A model generated the notes under the pieces. The model made no database searches and was not told the origin of the DNA. It worked only from the letters and a program-made list of their open reading frames with translations. Below, in pieces: positions 1 through 8,811 of a DNA stretch of 64,000 bases. A program made the position numbers and the translations under genes. Origin of the DNA: Streptomyces bauhiniae (lineage in GTDB: Bacteria > Actinomycetota > Actinomycetes > Streptomycetales > Streptomycetaceae); contig NZ_SRRT01000006.1 in assembly GCF_004784475.1 (NCBI RefSeq), forward strand, positions 1-64,000, written 5' to 3'. Positions within the stretch are counted from its first letter, which is position 1. Each line of letters begins with the position of its first letter.

Positions 1-429
1 TTTTAGCACGCTGTTGAGTTCTCAAGGAACGGTCGCTTCCTTTGTACTCACCCTCTCGGGCTTTCCTCCGGGCTTCCCTTCGGTGTTTCCGACTCTATCA
101 GATCTTTTTCCGATCCGATTTCCTCGGCGCTTTCCAGGTTTTCGCTTTCGCGTTTCCCTTTCCGGCGGTTCCGACTCTATCAGATCCTTTCGGCGTCTGA
201 TTCCCAGTCAGAGGGGGTTGTCTTCCCGGCCCGCTGGGCCGTTCCGACGTCTCAAACCTTAGCGGATCATCCCCGGCAGTTCCTAATCGGGCCGCCGGTT
301 CCCATTCGAATTGAATTCGGACGCGCCGAAAGCAATCCCAGGGGGATGGTCGTACTGGTTGGTGTGAGGTTGCCGCTCCAGGCGGCGAGGTGTCGCGGGG
401 AACCGTTACGGCTCCGTGCAACCCGAAGA
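1..429 (-). promoter_or_regulatory. rRNA operon leader (16S gene off the left edge)
   Basis: Read on the minus strand, the last bases of the window (about 1-35) carry CCTTGAGAACTCAACAGCG followed by TGCTAAAA. This is the conserved actinobacterial box just before 16S rRNA that takes part in the RNase III processing stem. The leader also contains two copies of a GATCTGATAGAGTCGG element (92-107 and 173-188), a repetition I recall from Streptomyces rrn leaders. No protein-coding gene is supported here. The 16S gene itself is inferred to begin shortly beyond position 1. Confidence 0.8.
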
Positions 430-459
430 ACTCTACGGACTCGCCGGGGGACGGGTCAA
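430..459 (-). promoter_or_regulatory. probable rrn promoter (HrdB type)
   Basis: On the minus strand TTGACC (454-459) is followed after 18 bases by TAGAGT (430-435), a good match to the vegetative -35/-10 pattern. It lies at the upstream end of the rRNA leader. A second TTGACA lies 14 bases upstream of it, so more than one promoter may be stacked here, as is usual for streptomycete rrn operons. Confidence 0.6.
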
Positions 460-513
460 GCCCCCCTGTCAAGATTTTTTCTGCCGCACCTGTTGCCGGC
501 CCTGGTCGGGCCG

Positions 514-1062
514 TCAGTCCAGGTCGGAGAGCCGGCCTTCGGCGTCGGGCTGGGCGTGCTCCACGCGGCGGAGGAGCCGGGTGAGGACCTCTCCCAATAC
601 GGAGCGCTCCCCGGCGGTGAGGTCCTGGAGCAGGTCCTCCTCGAAGACCGTCGCCATGCGCATCGCCTCGAGCCACTTCTCGCGGCCCTCGGTGGTCAGC
701 TCCACGATGACCCGGACGCGGTTGGACTCGTCGCGCTCGCGGGTGACCAGGCCCTCCGTGACCATCCGGTCGATCCGGTGGGTCATGGCGGCCGGGGTGA
801 GCCCGAGCCGCTTGGCCAGCTCGCCGGGGCCCAGCCGGTACGGGGCGCCGGAGAGCACCAGTGCCTTCAGTACTTCCCACTCCGCGTTGCTGATGCCCAG
901 CTCGGAGGTCTGGCGGCCGTACGCCACGTTCATCCGGCGGTTCAGCCGGGACAGTGCCGACACGATCGCCTCGACCTGGGGGTCGAGGTCCTGGAACTCG
1001 CGCTGGTAGGCGGCGATCTGTTCTTCGAGTGTCGGCTCCGGGACGCCGGCGGTGTCGGCCAT
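514..1062 (-). CDS. MarR-family transcriptional regulator
   Basis: A 182-aa winged-helix repressor of the MarR family, divergent from an MFS exporter that it probably controls. The core reads as a typical MarR fold: helices with NVAYGRQTSELGISNAEWEVL, a recognition helix around LGLTPAAMTHRIDRMVTEGL, and the wing ERDESNRVRVIVELT. I chose the ATG at 1062, which begins MADTAGVPE. An in-frame ATG at 1110 would add 16 residues but would place one of the candidate operator repeats inside the gene. No clear ribosome binding site precedes either start. The ligand is unknown. Confidence 0.85.
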   Translation of the reverse strand: MADTAGVPEPTLEEQIAAYQREFQDLDPQVEAIVSALSRLNRRMNVAYGRQTSELGISNAEWEVLKALVLSGAPYRLGPGELAKRLGLTPAAMTHRIDRMVTEGLVTRERDESNRVRVIVELTTEGREKWLEAMRMATVFEEDLLQDLTAGERSVLGEVLTRLLRRVEHAQPDAEGRLSDLD

Positions 1063-1088
1063 GGCAAGGAGTATGGCACGGGGGCTCT

Positions 1089-1147
1089 TTGCTTTGAAGT
1101 CCTTCGGCATGTAGTCTTTAGCTTCGAACTTTAGCTTTGAAGTCTTC
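1089..1147. promoter_or_regulatory. candidate MarR operator repeats
   Basis: The MarR/MFS intergenic region holds two direct copies of GCTTTGAAGTC (1091-1101 and 1134-1144), 43 bp apart, about four helical turns. Between them lies an imperfect inverted repeat AGCTTCGAACT (1120-1130). The region is much more A/T-rich than its surroundings. I infer that these bind the adjacent MarR regulator. Confidence 0.5.
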
Positions 1148-1173
1148 ACTCCTAACTTGTGGAAGAGGTGAAC

Positions 1174-2460
1174 GTGACCAGGGCGATGGGGGCGGCGATG
1201 CCCCGCATCCACGTGGGCAACGCGCTCAGCGCGTTCGGACTCGGCTTCACGGTCCCGTATCTGTACGTCTATGTGGCGCAGGTGCGAGGACTGGGGGCCA
1301 TGACGGCCGGGCTGGTGCTCGCCGTCTTCGCCGTGGCGGCGCTGATCGCGCTGCCGTTCGCCGGGCGGGCGATCGTCCGGCGCGGTCCGTTGCCCGTCCT
1401 GCTCGCTGCCCTGGTCCTGTCCGCGCTCGGCGCCCTGGGCCTGGGGCTGGCGGGCAGTGCGGTGTCCGTACTGCTGACCGCGGCCGCGCTCGGTGCCGGG
1501 CAGGCGGTGATGCAGCCCGCGCTGGCGACGATGATCGTGGACTGCTCGACCACCGCGACCCGGTCGCGGGCGTTCGCCATGCAGTTCTTCCTCCAGAACC
1601 TCGGTCTGGGCGTCGGCGGCCTCATAGGCGGCCACCTGGTCGACACGAGCCGCGCCTCGTCCTTCACCGTGCTGTTCACCATCGAGGCCACGATCTTCCT
1701 GCTGCTCGCCGTACTGATGGCGACGGTGCGGATGCCACGTGCGCCGCGCCTCACCGACCTGCCCTCCGGCTCGACCGGGGGCGGCTGGCGGCAGCTTGTG
1801 CGGAACCGGGCGATGGTGCAGCTCTGCGTGCTGGGCTTCGTGCTGTTCTTCGCCTGCTACGGCCAGTTCGAGTCCGGTCTGAGCGCCTACGGCGTCGAGG
1901 CCGCCGGGATATCCACGTCCACGCTGGGCACCGCGCTCGCCGCCAACACGCTGATGATCGTCGTCGCGCAGTTCGCCGTACTGAAGCTGGTGGAGCGGCG
2001 GCGCCGGTCGCGAGTGATCGCGGTGGTCGGTCTGATCTGGACCGTGGCCTGGCTCGCGGCGGGGTACGCCGGTCTCGGGCACGGCAGCCAGGAGATGGCC
2101 ACGGCCGCGTTCGTCTCGACGTACGCGCTGTTCGGGCTCGGTGAGGCGATGCTGTCGCCGACGGTGGCGCCGCTGGTCGCCGATCTGGCGCCGGAGGGCA
2201 TGGCCGGGCAGTACAACTCGGCGTTCGCGCTGGTCAAGCAGTTGGCGCTGGCGGTCGGGCCGGCCATCGGCGGGCCGCTGGGTGCCTCGCTGCACGCGCC
2301 GTACATCGTGACGTTCGCGCTGTTCTCGGTGGCGATCAGTGTGCTGGCGGTGCGGCTGGGCCGACGGCTCACGCCCGCGCAGGACCATCCGTGGGCCGCG
2401 CATGCGAAGAGCCGGGTCGTGGCGCGGGGCGGCGCGCCGGCGGAGTCGGTCAGCGCATAA
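1174..2460 (+). CDS. MFS drug-type efflux transporter
   Basis: A 428-aa integral membrane protein with about 12 hydrophobic segments and the layout of major facilitator superfamily exporters. A cytoplasmic-type loop near residue 70 carries RAIVRRGPLP, corresponding to the conserved loop between helices 2 and 3. The GTG at 1174 is preferred because GGAAGAGG sits just upstream at good spacing; a GTG at 1159 is also in frame but lacks a ribosome binding site. Divergence from a MarR regulator points to substrate-induced efflux. The substrate cannot be read from the sequence. Confidence 0.85.
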   Translation: MTRAMGAAMPRIHVGNALSAFGLGFTVPYLYVYVAQVRGLGAMTAGLVLAVFAVAALIALPFAGRAIVRRGPLPVLLAALVLSALGALGLGLAGSAVSVLLTAAALGAGQAVMQPALATMIVDCSTTATRSRAFAMQFFLQNLGLGVGGLIGGHLVDTSRASSFTVLFTIEATIFLLLAVLMATVRMPRAPRLTDLPSGSTGGGWRQLVRNRAMVQLCVLGFVLFFACYGQFESGLSAYGVEAAGISTSTLGTALAANTLMIVVAQFAVLKLVERRRRSRVIAVVGLIWTVAWLAAGYAGLGHGSQEMATAAFVSTYALFGLGEAMLSPTVAPLVADLAPEGMAGQYNSAFALVKQLALAVGPAIGGPLGASLHAPYIVTFALFSVAISVLAVRLGRRLTPAQDHPWAAHAKSRVVARGGAPAESVSA

Positions 2461-2478
2461 GCAGTACGTAGATACGAC

Positions 2479-2517
2479 GGAAGGGCCGGGAGCACATCAC
2501 GTGCTTCCGGCCCTTCC
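2479..2517. terminator. bidirectional terminator hairpin
   Basis: A near-perfect inverted repeat (GGAAGGGCCGGGAGCAC, a 5-base loop, then the complementary arm) lies between the convergent MFS and phosphatase genes. It can serve both. Confidence 0.8.
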
Positions 2518-2533
2518 GCATATACGCAGAGCG

Positions 2534-4252
2534 CTAGCGCTTGGGGAGCAGGAACTCGCACCAGACCGCCTTGCCGCCGCCCGGGGTGCGGCGGGAGCCC
2601 CAGCCCGAGGCGATGGTGGCGACGATGTCGATGCCGCGCCCGGACTCGTCGGCCGGTTCGGCGCGGCGGCGGCGCGGGAGGTGGTCGTCGCCGTCGGTGA
2701 CCTCGATGATCAGGCGGCGGTCGGTGCGGCGCAGTCTCAGGCGCATGGGCGGGGTGCCGTGCTGGAGGGAGTTGGCGACGAGTTCGCTGGTGGCGAGGAC
2801 GCCGAGGTCGTGGAGTTCGGTGGGGAAGCGCCAACTCGTAAGGACGCCGGAGGCGAAGGCGCGGGCGCGCGGGGCGGCCTCGACGCCGCCGAGGAGGTCC
2901 AGAGCCGCGTTGCGGAAGAGGTCGGCGGCGGGGCCGGTGCGGTGCGGGTGCTGGAGGACGAGGACGGCCACGTCGTCGTCGTGGTCGGCGGTGACGCCGG
3001 CCGAGCGGACCAGGCGGTCGCAGACGACCTGGGGCGTGCCGGTGGCGCCGGAGAGGGCGCGGGCCAGCGCGGCGATGCCCTCGTCGAGATCCTGGTCGCG
3101 CCGTTCGACCAGGCCGTCGGTGTAGAGGACGGCGGTGGCGCCGGGGCCGAGGGGGACGGAGCCGGAGGAGTGGACCCAGCCGCCGGTGCCCAGCGGGGGG
3201 CCGGTGGGTTCGTCGGCGCGCAGGACCTCGCCGTTCTCGTCGCGGACCAGGATCGGCAGGTGGCCGGCGGAGGCGTAGACCAGGCGGCCCTCGTTGGGGT
3301 CGTGGACGGCGTAGACGCAGGTGGCGATCTGGTTGGCGTCGATCTCCACGGCGAGGCCGTCGAGGAGCTGGAGGACCTCGTGCGGGGGGAGGTCAAGGCG
3401 GGCGTAGGCGCGGACGGCGGTGCGGAGCTGGCCCATGACGGCGGCGGCGCGCACGCCCCGGCCCATGACGTCGCCGATGACGAGGGCGGTGCGGCCGCCG
3501 CCGAGGGTGATGACGTCGTACCAGTCGCCGCCGACCGCGGCCTCGGTGCCGCCGGGCTGGTAGGTGGCGGCCACGCGCAGGTCGTCGGGTTCCTCGAGGT
3601 CCTGCGGGAGCAGGGAGCGCTGGAGGGTGACGGCGGTCTGGCGCTGGGTGCGCTCGCTGGCGCGCAGGCGTTCGGCGGCCTCGGCGTGGTCGGTGACGTC
3701 GGTGGCGAAGACGAGGACGCCGGCGTCCCGTTCGCCGTGTCCGGTGACCGGGGTGCAGGTGAACGTGTAGGAGCGGCCGTCGACGGCCTTGCGGGACTTC
3801 AGGGTGCGGGGTCTGCCGCTGCGCAGCACCTGGTCGAGGAGGGGGAGGAGGCCCAGCTCGGCGAGTTCGGGGAGGGTGTCGCGGGCCGGGGTGCCGGGGG
3901 CGCGGGGGCCGAAGGCGGCGGCGTAGGCGGTGTTGACGTGGGCGAGGCGGTGGTCGGGGCCGTGGACCAGGGCGACGAGGGCCGGGACGCGGTCGAGGAC
4001 CTCGCGGGCGGGCAGTCCGTCGACGGCGGAGGCGGGGTGTCCGGCGCGGGCGGCGGGCACCGGGCTCTCGCTCCGCCGGTCCGGGGGGACCGTCTGCTCG
4101 GTCCGCGCTGCGGCGCGGCGCTGCGTTCCGGGGAGCCGGGCGCTCCAGCGCGTGAAGTTCACAGTGGGGAAAGCCTCGCGTGTGCAGAGGGGCGGGCTGT
4201 TGCCCGTCCGAGGATGTGGAGCAGTCTGGCAGGTGGCCGTCCGCGGCGACAT
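2534..4252 (-). CDS. PAS / SpoIIE-type PP2C phosphatase with HATPase domain
   Basis: A soluble regulator of up to 572 aa, probably acting on an anti-anti-sigma factor. Domains in order: a PAS-like sensor (about 80-200, including VLDRVPALVALVHGPDHRLA), a short linker, a SpoIIE-type phosphatase (about 215-435, with AVGGDWYDV, VIGDVMGRG, YASAGHLP and LYTDGLVE), and a C-terminal HATPase_c module like anti-sigma kinases (about 445-572, with ELVANSLQHG and GRGIDIV). Combining phosphatase and kinase-like modules is common in Streptomyces. The start is uncertain: the first residues look low-quality, and a GTG at 4162 is an alternative. Confidence 0.85.
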   Translation of the reverse strand: MSPRTATCQTAPHPRTGNSPPLCTREAFPTVNFTRWSARLPGTQRRAAARTEQTVPPDRRSESPVPAARAGHPASAVDGLPAREVLDRVPALVALVHGPDHRLAHVNTAYAAAFGPRAPGTPARDTLPELAELGLLPLLDQVLRSGRPRTLKSRKAVDGRSYTFTCTPVTGHGERDAGVLVFATDVTDHAEAAERLRASERTQRQTAVTLQRSLLPQDLEEPDDLRVAATYQPGGTEAAVGGDWYDVITLGGGRTALVIGDVMGRGVRAAAVMGQLRTAVRAYARLDLPPHEVLQLLDGLAVEIDANQIATCVYAVHDPNEGRLVYASAGHLPILVRDENGEVLRADEPTGPPLGTGGWVHSSGSVPLGPGATAVLYTDGLVERRDQDLDEGIAALARALSGATGTPQVVCDRLVRSAGVTADHDDDVAVLVLQHPHRTGPAADLFRNAALDLLGGVEAAPRARAFASGVLTSWRFPTELHDLGVLATSELVANSLQHGTPPMRLRLRRTDRRLIIEVTDGDDHLPRRRRAEPADESGRGIDIVATIASGWGSRRTPGGGKAVWCEFLLPKR

Positions 4253-4293
4253 CCGTCAGACGGCCGTACGGGCCGGGGAGTTCCCGGCTCCGG

Positions 4294-5706
4294 TCAGGAC
4301 GACCCCTTCGGGGGGTCGGGGTGCCGCCGTGGGGGTTTTCCACCGGCCGCGCGTTCGAACTCGGCCCGCGGGTGTTCGAGTGAGCCGAGGGAGACGATCT
4401 CGCGTTTGAAGAGGCCCGCGAGGGCCCATTCGGCGAGCACGCGGGCCTTGCGGTTGAAGGTGGGCACGCGGCTGAGGTGGTACGCCCGGTGCAGGAGCCA
4501 GGCGGGGCGGCCGGTGAGCCTGCGGCCGTACACCTGGGCGACGCCCTTGTGCAGGCCGAGGGAGGCGACGGAGCCGAGCTGCCGGTGGGAGTAGGTGCGC
4601 AGGGGTTCGCCGCGCAGGGTGTGCACGATGTTGTCGCCGAGGACCCTGGCCTGGCGCAGCGCGTGCTGGGCGTTGGGCGCGGTGGTGGCGCCGGGCTCCG
4701 TGGCGGTGACGTCGGGTACGGCGGCGGCGTCGCCCGCGGCCCAGGCGTGCTCGGTGCCCTCGACGGCGAGCTGGGCGGTGCAGCGCAGCCTGCCGCGCGG
4801 GTCGAGGGGGAGGTCGGTGGCGGCGAGCACCGGGTGGGGTTTGACGCCGGCGGTCCAGACGACGGTGCGGGTGGGGAAGCGGCGGCCGTCGCTGAGGACG
4901 GCGACCCGGTCGGCGCAGGATTCGAGGCGGGTGTTCAGCAGCACCTGGATGTTGCGGCGGCGGAGCTGGGTGACGGTGTGGCGGCCCAGTTCGGGGCCGA
5001 CCTCGGGCAGGACCCGGCCGGTGGCCTCCACCAGGACCCATTTCATGTCCTCGGGGCGGAGGTTGGCGTAGTACCGGGCGGCGTAGCGGGCCATGTCCTG
5101 GAGTTCGCCGAGGGCCTCCACCCCGGCGTAGCCGCCGCCGACGAAGACGAAGGTGAGGGCGGCGTCGCGCAGGGCGGGGTCGCGGGTGGAGGAGGCGATG
5201 TCCATCTGCTCGATGACGTGGTTGCGCAGCCCGATGGCCTCCTCGACGGTCTTGAAGCCGATGGCGTGCTCGGCGAGGCCGGGGACGGGCAGGGTGCGGG
5301 AGACGGAGCCGGGGGCGAGGACGAGTTCGTCGTACCCGAAGAGTTCGGCGGCGCGGCCGTGCTGCTCGGCGGCGAGGGTGGTGACGGCGGCGGTGCGTAC
5401 GGCGTGGTCGACGGCGGTGACCTCGCCGATGACCACGCGGCACTCGGGCAGCACGCGGCGCAGGGGGACGACGACATGGCGCGGGGAGATCGAGCCGGCG
5501 GCCGCCTCGGGGAGGAACGGCTGGTACGTCATATAGGGGTCGGGGCTGACCACGGTGATCTCGATGTCACCGCGTCTGAGCTGCCGTTTCAGTTTCCGCT
5601 GGAGACGCAGGGCGGTGTACATGCCGACGTAGCCACCGCCGACGACCAGAATGCGCGCGCGTTCCTTCACCATCCCATGACGCACCCGGCGCTGGTGTTT
5701 GTCCAC
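4294..5706 (-). CDS. ndh: type II NADH dehydrogenase (FAD/NAD(P)-dependent)
   Basis: A 470-aa flavoprotein that would pass electrons from NADH to menaquinone at the inner face of the membrane without pumping protons. An FAD-binding Rossmann motif VVGGGYVGMYTAL is at the N-terminus (about 21-33) and a second NAD(H)-binding glycine motif FVGGGYAGVEALGEL lies near residue 212. The FAD-contacting WAAGDAAAVP follows near 345. An ATG at 5673 (MVKERARIL) is an alternative start closer to the first strand; the GTG at 5706 would add 11 residues. Other pyridine nucleotide-disulfide oxidoreductases are possible, but overall architecture and length fit NDH-2. Confidence 0.85.
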   Translation of the reverse strand: MDKHQRRVRHGMVKERARILVVGGGYVGMYTALRLQRKLKRQLRRGDIEITVVSPDPYMTYQPFLPEAAAGSISPRHVVVPLRRVLPECRVVIGEVTAVDHAVRTAAVTTLAAEQHGRAAELFGYDELVLAPGSVSRTLPVPGLAEHAIGFKTVEEAIGLRNHVIEQMDIASSTRDPALRDAALTFVFVGGGYAGVEALGELQDMARYAARYYANLRPEDMKWVLVEATGRVLPEVGPELGRHTVTQLRRRNIQVLLNTRLESCADRVAVLSDGRRFPTRTVVWTAGVKPHPVLAATDLPLDPRGRLRCTAQLAVEGTEHAWAAGDAAAVPDVTATEPGATTAPNAQHALRQARVLGDNIVHTLRGEPLRTYSHRQLGSVASLGLHKGVAQVYGRRLTGRPAWLLHRAYHLSRVPTFNRKARVLAEWALAGLFKREIVSLGSLEHPRAEFERAAGGKPPRRHPDPPKGSS

Positions 5707-5980
5707 AGCCTTGGCAAGGTGTGTGCCCGGCGGCCGGATGTGCGGGGGTACGGAATCCGGACATAAATGGCTCGTACTCCGATCGAGGGGCGCACTGTGC
5801 GGAACCTACCCCTTCTGAATTGACTCCCGCTCAACTATGTTGCTGTGTCGACGGGGTGCGGGAGGGTCGTCGAGGGGGTCGCCGGGTGCGGGCCCGCTCA
5901 GGACCGGCGCCAGTTTTCCGCGCTTTCGGAAATCAGTGGCGGGGAGTCTCCGGGGGGAGACGTCATTACCGGGGGAAGAC

Positions 5981-6694
5981 ATGCATGTTCAGGACACGCA
6001 CTGGTCGGCGGCGCCCCTCGCGTCGGCGGGACGGACGGGCGGCGGGCGTGCGGCGCCGCTGCGGGTGGACGCGCAGCGCAATCTGGAGCACGTGCTGAGG
6101 GCCGCGCGTGAGGTGTTCGGCGAGCTGGGGTACGGCGCGCCGATGGAGGACGTGGCGCGGCGGGCGCGGGTCGGTGTGGGCACGGTGTACCGGCGGTTCC
6201 CCAGCAAGGACGTGCTGGTGCGGCGGATCGCCGAGGAGGAGACCGCGCGGCTGACCGAGCAGGCGCGGACCGCGCTGGGCCAGGAGGACGAGCCGTGGTC
6301 GGCGCTCTCCCGCTTCCTGCGCACCTCGGTGGCGTCCGGCGCGGGCCGGCTGCTGCCGCCGCAGGTGCTGCGGGTCGGGGTCGCCGAGGAGGGCGGTGCT
6401 CCGGCGGCCGACGAGGCGCGGGTCCCGCAGCAGCGGTCCCAGGCCGGCGCCGGTGAGCTGCGGCTGGTGGACGGCGGCGGCGAGCCGGGTACGGCAGCGC
6501 TGCTGGACGTGGTCGGCCGGCTCGTGGAGCGCGCCCGGACGGCCGGGGAGCTGCGGGCCGACGTGTCCGTGTCCGATGTACTCCTGGTGATCGCCACGGC
6601 GGCGCCCTCGCTGCCGGACGCGGCGCAGCAGGCGGCCGCCTCCGCGCGGCTGCTCGACATCCTGCTGGAGGGACTGCGGTCCCGGCCCGCGTAG
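5981..6694 (+). CDS. TetR-family transcriptional regulator
   Basis: A 237-aa DNA-binding repressor. After an about 28-residue variable leader, the TetR helix-turn-helix is at about 32-85 (ILE/AAREVFGELGYGAPMEDVA and VGVGTVYRRFPSKDVLVRR). The C-terminal ligand-binding half is helical and not diagnostic. The ATG at 5981 is chosen because GGGGGA precedes it at normal spacing; an upstream in-frame start exists but would add unstructured sequence. The target genes are not evident: the upstream neighbour ndh is divergent and could be one. Confidence 0.85.
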   Translation: MHVQDTHWSAAPLASAGRTGGGRAAPLRVDAQRNLEHVLRAAREVFGELGYGAPMEDVARRARVGVGTVYRRFPSKDVLVRRIAEEETARLTEQARTALGQEDEPWSALSRFLRTSVASGAGRLLPPQVLRVGVAEEGGAPAADEARVPQQRSQAGAGELRLVDGGGEPGTAALLDVVGRLVERARTAGELRADVSVSDVLLVIATAAPSLPDAAQQAAASARLLDILLEGLRSRPA

Positions 6695-6867
6695 CGGCGC
6701 GCCGAACCCCCGCGCCGGGGGCGCTTGTTCGGAACTCTTTGCGGGTGGTTGGTGAAACTTCCGCTCGGATGAGTGACGGGTCGGACGAGTGGACCGGTGC
6801 CGAATGCGGCTATGGCACGCTGAGCCCGTAAAGGATTGGGCTGTGCCGGTGTCGGGGGCTTTACGCG

Positions 6868-8811
6868 ATGGGCGTTGACGGGTGGGACGGCGCGCGCGCC
6901 GACGGTAGTAGTGGTGACGCGGAGGCCGGGGGGCTGACCTCGCCGCAGGTGCCGAGCCAGGGCGGCCGGGCCGCCTCGGGCGGCGGCGAGCGGGCGAGTC
7001 TCCCGGCCCAGCGCGAGGGCAGCGCGCTGCCGCCCCCGCCCGACGCCCCTCCCGCCGACGGCGAGCTGATCGAGCGGATGCGCGCCGGGGACGACTCGGC
7101 GTACGAGGAGCTGTACCGGCGGCACGCGGACGCGGTGCGACGCTACGCGCGTACCTGCTGCCGGGACGGGCACACCGCGGACGACCTCACGGCCGAGGTG
7201 TTCGCCCGCATGCTGCAGGCGGTGCGCGGCGGTTCGGGCCCCGAGTACGCGGTACGCGCCTATCTGCTGACCTCGGTGCGCCGGGTCGCCGCGCACTGGA
7301 CGCAGTCCGCCAAGCGCGAGCAACTCGTGGACGACTTCGCGGTGTTCGCCCAACAGGCGTCCAGGGCCGCCGAGGTGGCCGACGACACCGGGGCCCTGGG
7401 TGCCTTCGGCGCCGATCTGGGGGCCGACGTACGGGCGATGCACGAGGCCGAACAGACCCTGGCCATGCAGGCGTTCCGCTCGCTGCCCGAGCGCTGGCAG
7501 GCGGTGCTCTGGCACACCGAGGTGGAGGACGAGTCGCCCAGCGAGGTGGCCGTGCTGTTCGGGCTGGACGCCAACGGCACGCGGGTGCTTGCCAGTCGGG
7601 CCCGTGAGGGGCTCAAGCAGGCGTACCTCCAGGCGCACGTCAGCGCGACCCTGGTGAACGACGAGGAGTGCGCGCGCTACGCCGACCAGCTCGGTGGCTA
7701 CGCGCGTCGAAAGCTGCGCATCCGGGCCGAGCGCGGGCTGCGCAAGCACCTGGAGGAGTGCGCCAAGTGCCGGCTGGCGGCCGCGCAGATCGAGGAAGTG
7801 GCCGGGGGCATCCCGGCCGTCGTCCCGATCGCGGTCATCGGCTGGTTCGGCGCCGCCGGGTACGCCAAGGCGCTCGGTGTCATCGCCGGTGGCGCGGGCG
7901 TGGGCGCCGCGGGTGCCGCCGCAGCCGCGACCGGGTCCACCGGTGGCGGGGCGGCGGGCGGCGGCGCGGCCTCGGAAGGGCTGGGCGCGCCGGTGAAGGC
8001 CGGCATCGCCACCGGTGTGGTCGCGGTGGCGGCCGCCGCCGTGGCCCTGGCGCTGGTGAACGACAGCCAGCCCGCCAAGGAGATCGCCAAGCCGTCGCCC
8101 TCCGCGCCGGTGGTCCAGCAGACCCCGCCGCCCGCGCCGCCCCCGCCGCCGGCGAAGAAGAAGGAGCCCGCGCCGAAGCCGCCCGCCCCCGCCCCCGTCG
8201 TCCCGGTGGCGGAGAAGCCGGAGCCGAAGCCCACCCCGAAGCCGAAGCCCACGCCCACCCCGAAACCCGCCCCGAAGCCGACGCCCAAGCCGAAGCCGAC
8301 CCCGACGCCCACCCCCACGCCCCCGAAGCCGACGCCCACGCCCACCCCGACCCCCACCCCTCCGCCGCCCCCGCCCCGGTCCTACGAGCTGAGCGAACTC
8401 AGCTACGACCTCACCGGCGACGGCTCCGAGCCCGAGGTGCGGCTCGGCGACAGCAGTTGGGTGTGGCAGCGGTACGGCATGTCGATCGGCGGCGAGCGCT
8501 ACTCCCCCGGTGTCACGGTGCGCGGCGACTCCTCGGTGACCGTCGACCTCAACCGCGAGTGCAGCGCCTATGACGCGGTGGTCGGGGTGGACGACATGAC
8601 GCTCGGCCTCGGCAAGGTCGCCTTCGCGGTGTACGCGGACGGCGCCCGCCTCTGGCAGTCCGGCACGCTCTCCGGCGGCGACCCGGCGGTACCGGTCCAC
8701 GTCAACCTGGCAGGGCGCAAGACGGTACGGCTGGTGGTGGAGCCCCGCGGCACGCACTTCGACCAGGCGGCCCTGGCGGACTGGGCCAAGTCCCGGTTCT
8801 CCTGCGGCTAG
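6868..8811 (+). CDS. ECF sigma factor fused to zinc finger, membrane segments and NPCBM-like domain
   Basis: A 647-aa composite regulator. Residues 1-62 are a disordered leader; sigma region 2 is at about 70-135 and region 4 at about 195-255. A zinc-finger anti-sigma-like motif follows (C268, then H294, C298 and C301 as HxxxCxxC). Hydrophobic stretches at about 314-345 and 375-397 can cross the membrane. A Pro/Lys/Thr linker (402-503) leads to a C-terminal domain (505-647) resembling NPCBM carbohydrate-binding domains. Known family logic (ECF groups with fused zinc finger, membrane and sugar-binding parts) suggests the protein senses an extracellular glycan and is self-inhibited. Its stop codon overlaps that of the next, convergent gene. 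Confidence 0.85.
   Translation: MGVDGWDGARADGSSGDAEAGGLTSPQVPSQGGRAASGGGERASLPAQREGSALPPPPDAPPADGELIERMRAGDDSAYEELYRRHADAVRRYARTCCRDGHTADDLTAEVFARMLQAVRGGSGPEYAVRAYLLTSVRRVAAHWTQSAKREQLVDDFAVFAQQASRAAEVADDTGALGAFGADLGADVRAMHEAEQTLAMQAFRSLPERWQAVLWHTEVEDESPSEVAVLFGLDANGTRVLASRAREGLKQAYLQAHVSATLVNDEECARYADQLGGYARRKLRIRAERGLRKHLEECAKCRLAAAQIEEVAGGIPAVVPIAVIGWFGAAGYAKALGVIAGGAGVGAAGAAAAATGSTGGGAAGGGAASEGLGAPVKAGIATGVVAVAAAAVALALVNDSQPAKEIAKPSPSAPVVQQTPPPAPPPPPAKKKEPAPKPPAPAPVVPVAEKPEPKPTPKPKPTPTPKPAPKPTPKPKPTPTPTPTPPKPTPTPTPTPTPPPPPPRSYELSELSYDLTGDGSEPEVRLGDSSWVWQRYGMSIGGERYSPGVTVRGDSSVTVDLNRECSAYDAVVGVDDMTLGLGKVAFAVYADGARLWQSGTLSGGDPAVPVHVNLAGRKTVRLVVEPRGTHFDQAALADWAKSRFSCG

Noticed and set aside
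5699..5707. DnaA-box-like TTGTCCACA near ndh
   Set aside because: A single isolated match at a gene start; replication origins need many clustered boxes.
5707..5980. Rex-type operator in front of the type II NADH dehydrogenase gene
   Set aside because: I looked for a TTGTGAA-N4-TTCACAA-like dyad and found none.
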